Origin: SIG480 sp045586595 | GTDB lineage: Bacteria; Bacillota; Clostridia; Oscillospirales; JAAYXM01 | Length of the DNA stretch: 16,756 nt | Direction of reading: 5' to 3' | Assembly (NCBI GenBank): GCA_045586595.1 | Contig: JAZNAQ010000006.1 | Span: 1-16,756 of the forward strand | Shown here: positions 1 through 6,860 of the stretch, piece after piece | Layout: each line of letters starts with the position of its first letter | Position numbering within the stretch: the stretch's first letter is position 1 | The notes under the pieces: model-generated | Told to the model about the DNA's origin: nothing | The model's database searches: none | Seen by the model: the letters and a program-made list of their open reading frames with translations, nothing else | Made by a program: the position numbers and the translations under genes

Positions 1-141
1 CCGCGGGACCCATTTATGGGTAATAAGTAACAGTTGCGTGGCTGGCAGGCCAACCTAAAACGCACTTGTGCGTCGCCAGTAACAGTTAGGGCTATGCCCG
101 AAAATGAAATACCCCCCGTTACACGGGGGGATCATTATTGT
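1..141 (-). repeat. Hairpin-rich repeat, left copy (inverted copy at 16616-16756)
   Basis: This stretch is the exact reverse complement of 16616-16756, 141 of 141 bases; the next base differs. It is almost entirely short palindromes: ACCCA/TGGGT at 8-21, ACGCAC/GTGCGT at 60-73, GGGC/GCCC at 89-99 and an 8-bp GC-rich stem at 112-130. A 10-base direct repeat AGTAACAGTT occurs at 26-35 and 78-87. The outer end is the palindrome CCGCGG. Strand is given in the direction in which the neighbouring gene runs into it: pflA stops at 147 and the repeat begins six bases later. The right copy sits in the same place relative to its own upstream gene. It is probably a dispersed intergenic element of this genome that continues past the contig end. 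Confidence 0.85.
101..130 (-). terminator. Possible intrinsic terminator of the pfl operon, inside the repeat
   Basis: Read on the minus strand just after the pflA stop codon there is a perfect 8-bp stem, CCCCCCGT with ACGGGGGG (112-119 and 123-130), with a 3-base loop. It is followed by TATTTCATTTTC. The stem is very strong but the T tract is interrupted, so termination is likely but not certain. Confidence 0.55.
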
Positions 142-146
142 GTGTT

Positions 147-896
147 CTACTGTTTTTTGAGTGCTTGTTTTATACCATCGAGTATAAAGTTTTTTGCCTT
201 TACCGCCTCGTTGGGGGATAGTGCATCTAACCCTTCAAGGGAATAGGGGATACCAAGCTCTTTGTACTTAGAAACACCCATTGTGTGGTAAGGAAGCACG
301 TCGAGAGCTTTAAGGCTTTTGAGAGAACCTATAAATTCACCCAACCGTCGCAACTCATCTGGGTTGTCAGTGATACCCGGCACGATAACATGACGTATCC
401 ATAAATGAATGTTCTTGTCTGAAAGATGCTTTGCAAACGCAAGTATGTTTTTATTATCCTTCTCTGTAAGCTCTTTGTGGACGTGAGAGTCAATGTGCTT
501 TATATCAAGCATCACAAGGTCTGTGAGGTTAAGTAGCTTGTCGAGCTTCTTGGTGTACTCATGGTTATCGGGGGAGTAGGTTACACCTGATGTATCAATA
601 CAGGTGTGGATTTGGTGGTTTTTTGCAAGCGTGAAAAGCTCAATTAAAAAATCCGTCTGCATTAAAGGCTCACCACCTGTAACGGTGATTCCGCCTTTCT
701 GATAAAAGGTACGGTTTTTTAAGTATTCTTTAATCACTTCTTGGGCGGTTATAGCCTCACCTTTATCAAAGTCCCAAGTATCGGGGTTGTGACAGTACTT
801 ACAGCGCATGGGACAGCCCTGCATAAAAAGCACATACCTTATACCAGGGCCGTCAACTGCGCCGAAGCTTTCTTTAGAATGAATATATCCGAGCAT
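147..896 (-). CDS. pflA: Pyruvate formate-lyase activating enzyme (radical SAM)
   Basis: The 249-residue product is the radical SAM activase that puts the glycyl radical on pyruvate formate-lyase, using S-adenosylmethionine and a 4Fe-4S cluster in the cytoplasm. The cluster motif CxxxCxxC is C28, C32 and C35 (context GCPMRCKYCHNP), and the SAM-binding TGGEP is at 73-77. The length is normal for PflA (about 245). Its ATG shares one base with the TAA of the upstream glycyl-radical gene (TAATG) and has no clear ribosome binding site of its own. Translation is therefore probably coupled to that gene. It is the last gene of the pfl operon and stops six bases before the terminal repeat. Identification is firm from the motifs and the neighbours. 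Confidence 0.96.
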   Translation of the reverse strand: MLGYIHSKESFGAVDGPGIRYVLFMQGCPMRCKYCHNPDTWDFDKGEAITAQEVIKEYLKNRTFYQKGGITVTGGEPLMQTDFLIELFTLAKNHQIHTCIDTSGVTYSPDNHEYTKKLDKLLNLTDLVMLDIKHIDSHVHKELTEKDNKNILAFAKHLSDKNIHLWIRHVIVPGITDNPDELRRLGEFIGSLKSLKALDVLPYHTMGVSKYKELGIPYSLEGLDALSPNEAVKAKNFILDGIKQALKKQ

Positions 897-1138
897 TATA
901 TTTTTTGATGAAAGGTTCTTGATATTACTTCATCCTGTTGCTCTTTTGTGAGCTTAACAAAGTTTACCGCGTATCCGCTTATGCGGATTGTAAGCTGTGG
1001 ATATTTTTCGGGATGAGCCTGTGCATCAAGCAAAGTCTCTTTAGTAAATACGTTTACGTTTAGGTGGTGGCCGCCTTTCTGAACATATCCGTCAAGAAGC
1101 GCCACGAGGTTGTCTATCTGATTTTGTGTAGCTGCCAT
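896..1138 (-). CDS. grcA: Separate glycyl-radical polypeptide of pyruvate formate-lyase (GrcA-like)
   Basis: This 80-residue protein is equivalent to the C-terminal end of an ordinary pyruvate formate-lyase. It holds the glycyl-radical loop RISGYAVNF with the radical glycine at G55, preceded by HLNVNV and a PEKYPQLT segment as in E. coli PflB near Gly734. E. coli GrcA (YfiD, 127 residues) is the known free-standing form of this domain; this one is shorter. It has its own AAGGAG ribosome binding site nine bases before the ATG and follows the catalytic gene by 27 bases after tandem TAA stops, so it is an independent gene rather than a frameshift remnant. Because the upstream catalytic polypeptide has no radical domain, this protein should be an obligatory subunit. 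It is the expected substrate of PflA, encoded directly downstream. Confidence 0.9.
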   Translation of the reverse strand: MAATQNQIDNLVALLDGYVQKGGHHLNVNVFTKETLLDAQAHPEKYPQLTIRISGYAVNFVKLTKEQQDEVISRTFHQKI

Positions 1139-1165
1139 GGTAATGTTCTCCTTACAATTTGGTTA

Positions 1166-3265
1166 TTATTCTGCGTCAAGCCCCTCAAAGAGAGTAGGAC
1201 TCAGACAAGCTTCGCAACCGCAGTCGAGGTCTATATCAATATCTCCTGTAAAAATTCTGTCATCCTTTCCGAGTGCTCCGGGTATGATTGAGAAGGTGTT
1301 GGAGATACCGTCCTGTGCGTCGAGGAATGGAAGCTTTGATACCGATGAAAGCGATGCAACCGCGCCATGAGTGTCTCGCTTGTGCATCGGGTTTGCACCC
1401 GGGGCAAAAGCCTCGCCTTTTTTACGCCCGTCCGGCGTTGAGCCGGTGTTTTTGCCGTAAACAACATTTGAGGTTATTGTGAGAATAGATGTTGTCGGAA
1501 TGCTGTCTCTGTAGGTGTGGTACTTTCTGATATGCTCCATGAATCTGTGAACAATGTCGTGGGCGATAGAGTCTACGCGGTCATCGTCGTTTCCGTATTT
1601 CGGGAACTCACCTTCAACCTCATAGTCTACAGCAAGGTTGTTTTCGTTTCGGATTACTTTTACCTTTGCATATTTGATTGCAGAAAGTGAGTCAGCAACA
1701 ACCGAAAGGCCTGCAATGCCGGTTGCAAACCAGCGGGTAACTTTCTTGTCGTGAAGTGCCATCTGGATTTTTTCGTAGCAATATTTGTCGTGCATATAGT
1801 GTATGATGTTAAGCATGTTAACGTATACTCCGGCAAGCCACTTCATCATTTCGTCGTATCTTGTCATTACTTCGTCGTAATCAAGATACTCCGAGGTAAT
1901 GGGGCGATATTCGGGAGCGACCTGCTTGCCTGAGATTTCGTCAACACCGCCGTTTATAGCGTAGAGCAGGCATTTTGCAAGGTTTGCACGCGCTCCGAAG
2001 AACTGCATTTCTTTACCGATTCTCATGGATGATACACAGCACGCAATAGCGTAGTCGTCGCCGTGAGTAAACCTCATGAGGTCATCGTTTTCATACTGAA
2101 TGGAAGATGTCTCGATTGAAAGCTTTGCACAGAAACGCTTGAAATTCTCCGGCAGCCTTGTTGACCAGAGAACTGTTAAGTTCGGCTCGGGGGCCGGGCC
2201 AAGGTTTGTTAGCGTGTGCAGATAGCGATATGACATCTTTGTTACCATATGGCGTCCGTCAATCGCAACACCGCCGATGGACTCGGTTACCCACTGTGGG
2301 TCACCTGAGAACAGTGAATTATATTCAGGTGTTCTAGCGAACTTTATAAGGCGAAGCTTCATTATAAAATGGTCAACCATTTCCTGAATTTCTTTTTCGG
2401 TAAATATGCCACGCTCAAGGTCGCGCTCTGCGTAAATATCAAGGAAGGTAGAGGTCCTTCCGAGTGACATGGCGGCACCGTTCTGCTCCTTAACGGCAGC
2501 GAGGTAAGCGAAGTACAGCCACTGTATGGCCTCTTGTGTGTTGCGTGCAGGCCTTGAAATATCATAACCGTAGCTGAGCGCCATCTCTTTGAGTGCTTCA
2601 AGTGCCCGCATCTGCTCTGAAAGCTCTTCTCTGTCGCGTATTATGTGTGAATACATAGCAGAACGAGTTGTTTCTTTCTGCGCCTGCTTATCTTTTATAA
2701 GCGCGTCAACGCCATAAAGAGCAACACGCCTGTAGTCACCGATTATTCGCCCTCTTCCGTACGCATCCGGGAGGCCTGTAATTATATGGCTTGAACGGCA
2801 GGCACGCATTTCTGGTGTATATGCATCAAATACGCCTGCATTGTGGGTTTTCCGGTGCTTTTCGAAAAATTCTTTGATTTCCGGGTCAAGCTCATATCCG
2901 TTATCTTTGCATGCCTTTTCTGCCATTCGTATGCCGCCGTAAGGCATAAGTGCACGTTTGAATGGCTTATCTGTCTGAAAACCTACAATTCTTTCTTTGT
3001 TCTTATCAAGATAGCCGGGGCCGTGAGAGGTAATGGTTGAAATGACTTTTGTATCCATATCAAGAACACCGCCGGCATCTCGCTCTTGACGGGTCAAATC
3101 AAGTACCTGCTCCCATAAATCTATTGTATCCTGAGTGGGCTCCTCCAAAAAAGAAGAGTCGCCGTCGAATGGTTTATAATTATGTTTTATAAAGCTTCTG
3201 ACGTTGATTTCTCTTTGCCAGGTCCCGTCTTCAAAACCGTCCCAAAATTCAGTGTCAAAATACAT
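1166..3265 (-). CDS. pflB: Pyruvate formate-lyase catalytic polypeptide lacking the glycyl-radical domain
   Basis: This cytoplasmic enzyme of mixed-acid fermentation converts pyruvate and CoA to acetyl-CoA and formate. The 699-residue product matches PflB through the barrel, with the catalytic cysteine pair at C409-C410 (GDDYAIACCVSSM; Cys418/419 in E. coli). It runs to the conserved GISNTFSIIPGALGKDD. It then departs from the family: instead of the radical domain it ends in an acidic tail containing CGCEAC and stops at tandem TAA codons. E. coli PflB is 760 residues. The missing end is encoded as a separate 80-residue gene 27 bases downstream. The start is the ATG at 3265, which has AGGAGG nine bases upstream. 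The ATG at 3286 would have that Shine-Dalgarno inside the coding region and lies at the predicted transcription start. Confidence 0.93.
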   Translation of the reverse strand: MYFDTEFWDGFEDGTWQREINVRSFIKHNYKPFDGDSSFLEEPTQDTIDLWEQVLDLTRQERDAGGVLDMDTKVISTITSHGPGYLDKNKERIVGFQTDKPFKRALMPYGGIRMAEKACKDNGYELDPEIKEFFEKHRKTHNAGVFDAYTPEMRACRSSHIITGLPDAYGRGRIIGDYRRVALYGVDALIKDKQAQKETTRSAMYSHIIRDREELSEQMRALEALKEMALSYGYDISRPARNTQEAIQWLYFAYLAAVKEQNGAAMSLGRTSTFLDIYAERDLERGIFTEKEIQEMVDHFIMKLRLIKFARTPEYNSLFSGDPQWVTESIGGVAIDGRHMVTKMSYRYLHTLTNLGPAPEPNLTVLWSTRLPENFKRFCAKLSIETSSIQYENDDLMRFTHGDDYAIACCVSSMRIGKEMQFFGARANLAKCLLYAINGGVDEISGKQVAPEYRPITSEYLDYDEVMTRYDEMMKWLAGVYVNMLNIIHYMHDKYCYEKIQMALHDKKVTRWFATGIAGLSVVADSLSAIKYAKVKVIRNENNLAVDYEVEGEFPKYGNDDDRVDSIAHDIVHRFMEHIRKYHTYRDSIPTTSILTITSNVVYGKNTGSTPDGRKKGEAFAPGANPMHKRDTHGAVASLSSVSKLPFLDAQDGISNTFSIIPGALGKDDRIFTGDIDIDLDCGCEACLSPTLFEGLDAE

Positions 3266-3291
3266 TTTTGAGTTCCTCCTTGTCATAATTA

Positions 3292-3320
3292 AGTATACTT
3301 CAAAACAATAGAAAAAACAA
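3292..3320 (-). promoter_or_regulatory. Sigma-A promoter of the pfl operon
   Basis: On the minus strand, TTGTTT (3315-3320) and TATACT (3292-3297) are separated by 17 bases. Transcription would begin near 3285 and leave a leader of about 20 bases containing AGGAGG. This supports translation from 3265. Confidence 0.55.
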
Positions 3321-3349
3321 TGGTTTAATGTGGGTGATGTTAAAAAAGA

Positions 3350-3388
3350 AATATAAAAGGAGATGCTGTTTGTTACTTTAGCATCGCC
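3350..3388 (-). terminator. Intrinsic terminator of the DtxR-family gene
   Basis: On the minus strand GGCGATGCT (3380-3388) pairs with AGCATCTCC (3359-3367), nine positions with one mismatch. It is followed by TTTTATATTT. It lies ten bases after the regulator's stop codon and ahead of the pfl promoter. Confidence 0.7.
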
Positions 3389-3397
3389 TTTCTTTAT

Positions 3398-3763
3398 CTA
3401 TTTATTCTGTACATGCCGCTTTATTGCCTCAAAGGATTGGTCGCTTATATGATGCTCAATCTTACAAGCATCGTCTGATGCGATTTTCGGGTCAACACCG
3501 AGGTTTATAAAAAATTCAGTTATTAGCATGTGTCGTTCATAAATCTTGACTGCAACCTCGCGCCCGGCATCGGTTAATGTAATAAAACCGTCCTTGTCAA
3601 CATTTATATAACCGCCATTCTTCAGAAGGCCGACGGCGCGGCTTACGCTGGGCTTAGAATAACCCATGTGCTCAACTATATCTATTGATCGGACATTGCT
3701 GCCGGTTTTTGATAGAACCAAAATGGTTTCAAGATACATTTCGCCCGATTCCTGTAAATGCAT
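3398..3763 (-). CDS. DtxR/MntR-family metal-dependent transcriptional regulator
   Basis: This 121-residue DNA-binding repressor of metal homeostasis has an N-terminal winged helix (about 1-65; recognition region YSKPSVSRAVGLL) and a C-terminal dimerisation and metal-binding helix region. It is short like MntR and lacks the SH3-like domain of DtxR. By alignment with the known proteins, the metal-site positions are M9 (DtxR Met10, MntR Asp8), E12, H78, C100 (DtxR Cys102, MntR Glu99), E103 and H104. The Met and Cys are the DtxR/iron-type choices. AGGAGG lies seven bases before the ATG. It is transcribed alone, from its own promoter, with its own terminator. No metal transporter lies nearby, so its targets are elsewhere or unknown. 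Confidence 0.9.
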   Translation of the reverse strand: MHLQESGEMYLETILVLSKTGSNVRSIDIVEHMGYSKPSVSRAVGLLKNGGYINVDKDGFITLTDAGREVAVKIYERHMLITEFFINLGVDPKIASDDACKIEHHISDQSFEAIKRHVQNK

Positions 3764-3792
3764 TAGCGACCTCCTGTTAGTTTAGTATTATT

Positions 3793-3821
3793 AGAATAGC
3801 ATATATATTAAAATTTTTCAA
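3793..3821 (-). promoter_or_regulatory. Sigma-A promoter of the DtxR-family gene
   Basis: On the minus strand TTGAAA (3816-3821), a 17-base spacer and TATTCT (3793-3798) preceded by TG at the extended -10 position. The predicted leader is short and contains AGGAGG. Confidence 0.65.
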
Positions 3822-3824
3822 GCG

Positions 3825-3858
3825 TAATAAAAACGGCTCGGAAAGACCTGAGCCGTTT
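3825..3858 (-). terminator. Intrinsic terminator of the ytvI-like gene
   Basis: On the minus strand a perfect 9-bp stem AAACGGCTC/GAGCCGTTT (3850-3858 and 3831-3839), with a 10-base loop, is followed by TTATT. It begins eight bases after the upstream stop codon. Confidence 0.8.
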
Positions 3859-3865
3859 GTGGTAA

Positions 3866-4945
3866 TTATTCTGTTTCTTGTGAGCGCTTTAAAAAGTCAA
3901 AATATCCCCATTCGTAGAACTGCTTTAAAAGCGCAATAGGTATTGGCATAAACATACCGATAATACCGAACATTTTAAGCCCTATATACATTGATGCGAG
4001 GGTTATAAGCGGATGAAGCCCGATATGTTTTCCTACAATCTTTGGCTCTATCATATTCCTGACGACAACAACGATTCCGTAGAGGACAGCAAGTCCTATG
4101 GCGAGAAAATAGTTTTTTGCAAACAGAGATATTATTGCCCACGGTATGAGAACCCAACCTGTTCCAAGAATTGGGAGTGCATCTATTATTGCAGTAATCG
4201 CAGCAATGAGGAATGAGTTTGGAACACGGAGTACCGCAAGGCCGATTGCAAGCTCTACAAATGTGATGCTGATAAGAACAAGAAGAGCACGCAGATAGCT
4301 TACAAGCGTAGTTGAAACCTGCTTCCGCGTCTGTCGATAACGCAACCTCCACTTTATCGGAAGTATAGACGCAAGCTTTGATTTAAGGGTGTAATAGTCA
4401 CAGCTTAGAAAGTATGTTGAAACAATGGCTGCAATTACAAATATCATTATTGAAGGAAGTGCTGTCGCAATGTTGGTTGCTGACGAAACGATGGGGCCGA
4501 TGAGGTTTCGTAAGGCTGATACGAGATTTGAAAGCCAACTTTCAATATTGCTGTAAATAAAGTCCTGTGTCTGTAATGGTAGACGGGAGAGAACGTCTAT
4601 GAATGTGTCGTTGAGCCTTGCTACAACAAGGTTTATATCGAGAGTGCGTAGCTTTTCAAACAAAATGATAAGCTCTTTTATGATGCCTGACACTGCAAAG
4701 TACATGAGTGTACCGATAATACCGTAAAACAGAAGTGTAAAAAGGATTCCTGCAAGCGGGCGAGGGAAACGAAGTTTTTTCTCGAAAAAGCTGACAGGCC
4801 GCTCAATTATCCTGGAAACGATAAATGCAATGATAAACGGAGCAAGCCAGCCAACGGCATAGTTGAAAAAGAACCAAAGCCCGAGAACGGCAATCCCTAT
4901 ATATATAAGTGTAAGAAAAAAACGTGAGTGCTTGTTTTCAAGCAT
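3866..4945 (-). CDS. ytvI: YtvI-like sporulation integral membrane protein (AI-2E transporter family)
   Basis: This is a multi-pass membrane protein of the AI-2E transporter/permease superfamily, most like the YtvI sporulation branch. With the ATG at 4945 it has 359 residues, normal for the family. It shows N-terminal hydrophobic helices, a long amphipathic middle region (about 90-160), then helices around the family signature DALPILGTGWVLIPWA and a conserved NMIEPKIVGKHIGLHPL segment before the last helices. A GTG at 4954 is also in frame, but it lies only two bases from AGGA, so the ATG at 4945 (about 11 bases from it) is the better start. It is monocistronic. The exact role of YtvI is not known; similarity to AI-2 exporters is a family name rather than evidence of autoinducer transport. 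Confidence 0.85.
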   Translation of the reverse strand: MLENKHSRFFLTLIYIGIAVLGLWFFFNYAVGWLAPFIIAFIVSRIIERPVSFFEKKLRFPRPLAGILFTLLFYGIIGTLMYFAVSGIIKELIILFEKLRTLDINLVVARLNDTFIDVLSRLPLQTQDFIYSNIESWLSNLVSALRNLIGPIVSSATNIATALPSIMIFVIAAIVSTYFLSCDYYTLKSKLASILPIKWRLRYRQTRKQVSTTLVSYLRALLVLISITFVELAIGLAVLRVPNSFLIAAITAIIDALPILGTGWVLIPWAIISLFAKNYFLAIGLAVLYGIVVVVRNMIEPKIVGKHIGLHPLITLASMYIGLKMFGIIGMFMPIPIALLKQFYEWGYFDFLKRSQETE

Positions 4946-5069
4946 TTTAATCACCGTCCTTTACTTAATCTAATCTATAAATATTATATATCATTTATCT
5001 TTTAAATAAAAGGATTTTTTTGGAAAGTTGATAAAAAGTTAAAAAAACATTAAATATTAAAATTTGCAC

Positions 5070-5098
5070 TTGAATATACAGGCAAAGTATGGTATGAT
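5070..5098 (+). promoter_or_regulatory. Sigma-A promoter of the pheB-hom-lysC operon
   Basis: TTGAAT (5070-5075), a 17-base spacer and TATGAT (5093-5098) with TG at the extended -10 position. The start point near 5105 excludes the in-frame ATG at 5064 as the translation start of the first gene. Confidence 0.65.
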
Positions 5099-5144
5099 AA
5101 TATCCATGTTGCAAAAACAAATGACCGCGAGAGGGGGATGCTCT

Positions 5145-5588
5145 TTGCAGGACAATCATAAATACTATATTGTTGAAGACTCGGCACTGCCTGAGGTTTT
5201 GATAAAGACTGTCAAGGCAAAGGAACTGCTTTCTGCGGGGCGCGCAAAAACTGTTAACGAGGCCGCATCGCTTGCCGGGATAAGTCGTAGTGCTTTTTAT
5301 AAGTATAAAGACCTGATATCCCCGTTTAACGATATGTCTCTCGGTCATATAATAACTTTCAGCATGCTTCTGCGCGACGAGCCCGGAGTTCTTTCCGGTA
5401 TACTCGGACATTTTGCAGCAAGCGGCGCAAACATTCTTACGATATACCAGACGATACCGAGCGGCGGACGAGCGCCGGTTACGATATCGGCTGAGACAAT
5501 GGGCATGAAAACAAATATGGACAGCTTTATTGAGCGGGCGATGCAGCTTGACGGCGTAATTTCATTCGGACCGCTCGCAGGTCAATAG
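5145..5588 (+). CDS. pheB: ACT-domain protein PheB (UPF0735 family)
   Basis: This is a small cytoplasmic ACT-domain protein of the PheB/UPF0735 family, presumed to bind an amino acid and regulate a partner. I chose the TTG at 5145. It lies seven bases after GAGGGGG and gives 147 residues, the usual family length. An ATG at 5121 is in frame but precedes that Shine-Dalgarno. The N-terminal part is a helix-turn-helix-like segment (about 22-58, KTVNEAASLAGISRSAFYKY). The C-terminal part is an ACT domain (about 70-143) with the ligand-loop motif RDEPGVLS at 77-84. It is the first gene of an operon, 15 bases ahead of hom. The context suggests control of threonine/methionine or aspartate-family synthesis rather than phenylalanine, as an inference from position only. 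Confidence 0.85.
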   Translation: MQDNHKYYIVEDSALPEVLIKTVKAKELLSAGRAKTVNEAASLAGISRSAFYKYKDLISPFNDMSLGHIITFSMLLRDEPGVLSGILGHFAASGANILTIYQTIPSGGRAPVTISAETMGMKTNMDSFIERAMQLDGVISFGPLAGQ

Positions 5589-5603
5589 TAAAGGAGATGC
5601 AGT

Positions 5604-6818
5604 ATGAAGAAAATTGCAGTTTTGGGTTACGGTACAGTAGGTTCAGGCGTTGTAGACCTCTTTGAAATTAACGCAGATTCTATTTCGAAGAAGATGGGTG
5701 AGCCCGTTGAGGTAAAATACATAGTTGATATACGCGACTTCTCAAACGATAAAAATGCGTCAAAGTTTGTGAAGGACTTTGGAACTGTTGAAAACGACCC
5801 GGAGGTTTCTGTTGTTGTTGAAACAATAGGCGGAACAAATCCGGCGTATGATTTTACAAAGCGCGCATTGCTTGCAGGCAAGAGCGTTGTTACATCAAAC
5901 AAAGAGCTTGTTGCAAAACACGGTACGGAGTTTCTCGAAATAGCCCGTGAGAAAAACGTAAATTATTTGTTTGAGGCATCTGTGGGCGGGGGTATCCCCG
6001 TTATCCGCCCGATAGCACAGTGCCTTGCCGCAAATAAGATTGACGAGATTTACGGCATTCTCAACGGTACTACAAACTATATCCTCACCAGAATGATAAA
6101 GGCAGGCCTTACTTTTGAAAAGGCGCTTTCTGAGGCACAGGAAATGGGATATGCTGAGCGTGACCCAAGCGCGGATATTGAAGGGCACGATGCGTGCCGC
6201 AAGATATGCATTTTGGCATCTCTTGCCTTCGGTAAGCATATCAACCCCGAAAACATCCAGACAGAGGGAATAACAAAAGTTTCTCTAGATGATGTCAAAT
6301 TTGCTTCAAAGGCGGGGATGGTGATTCGTCTTCTCGGCCGTACAAAGCTATCTGACGAAGGTAAGGTATACGCATATGTCGGCCCCCACCTCGTAAGCAA
6401 ATCATCGCCCATTGCTTCTGTTGAAGATGTATTTAACGGTATTATGGTTCATGGAAATATGGTGGGCGACACGATGTTCTATGGCCCGGGTGCAGGAAAG
6501 TACCCGACAGCAAGTGCTGTTTCTGCAGATGTTCTCGATGCAATTGAGCATGGTGATAAGCGTCGCGATATTACATGGGAGGACATAGCATCGGAAGATG
6601 TCGGAAATATGTCTGATTTTGCTTCGAGGTTTTATGTACGCATTTCAGGAGAAAACGCAAGGAGTGCGGCAACCCAGAGCTTTGGCAGCGTAGAGTTTAT
6701 TGACGGTGATAAGTCTGTTGCATTCATAACCGATGAAATCGCTCAGGGTGATTTTGAAAAGCGCCTTGCATCTCTTAGTGAAAAGTGCGATGTTCTGTCA
6801 CGCATGCGTGTGCTGTAA
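5604..6818 (+). CDS. hom: Homoserine dehydrogenase
   Basis: The enzyme reduces aspartate-semialdehyde to homoserine with NAD(P)H, the branch point towards threonine and methionine. Visible motifs: nucleotide-binding GYGTVGSG at 8-15, TSNKELVA at 97-104, NGTTNYIL at 154-161 and the catalytic DIEGHDACRK at 191-200, where D196 and K200 are the likely catalytic pair. The ribosome binding site AAGGAG is seven bases before the ATG. At 404 residues it is shorter than B. subtilis Hom (about 430). The C-terminal ACT region (about 343-404) keeps the first strand (RFYVRIS) and the last part but lacks the PGVL-type loop and first helix. Feedback by threonine may therefore be altered. It sits between a free-standing ACT protein gene and lysC in one operon. 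Confidence 0.95.
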   Translation: MKKIAVLGYGTVGSGVVDLFEINADSISKKMGEPVEVKYIVDIRDFSNDKNASKFVKDFGTVENDPEVSVVVETIGGTNPAYDFTKRALLAGKSVVTSNKELVAKHGTEFLEIAREKNVNYLFEASVGGGIPVIRPIAQCLAANKIDEIYGILNGTTNYILTRMIKAGLTFEKALSEAQEMGYAERDPSADIEGHDACRKICILASLAFGKHINPENIQTEGITKVSLDDVKFASKAGMVIRLLGRTKLSDEGKVYAYVGPHLVSKSSPIASVEDVFNGIMVHGNMVGDTMFYGPGAGKYPTASAVSADVLDAIEHGDKRRDITWEDIASEDVGNMSDFASRFYVRISGENARSAATQSFGSVEFIDGDKSVAFITDEIAQGDFEKRLASLSEKCDVLSRMRVL

Positions 6819-6860
6819 CAATATAATATGATAGAAAAATCCGGAAAGGAAGAATTATAA

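Noticed and set aside
34..246. Open frame across the left repeat, and its near-identical counterpart at 16487-16723
   Set aside because: The shared first part is just the repeat read in one frame. The rest runs antisense through pflA and yibE/F, with no ribosome binding site. It is a by-product of the palindromic repeat, not a gene.
1139..1168. Frameshift or assembly error splitting pflB
   Set aside because: Tandem stop codons, a new ribosome binding site and a proper ATG lie in the gap, and the first protein has an extra tail of its own. A simple one-base error would not create these.
3764..3800. DtxR-type operator in the regulator's own promoter
   Set aside because: TTAG occurs several times, but I could not find a convincing inverted repeat like the DtxR or MntR box.
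4955..5069. TATAAT-like sequence ahead of the ytvI-like gene as a sigma-A promoter
   Set aside because: The region is very AT-rich and the sequence 17 bases upstream (TTTTAT) is a poor -35. A sporulation sigma factor may be used instead, but I see no convincing match.
6819..6860. TATAATATGAT between hom and lysC as a separate lysC promoter
   Set aside because: A -10-like sequence is present, but no -35 is found at 16 to 18 bases and the genes are close. Co-transcription from the pheB promoter is simpler.
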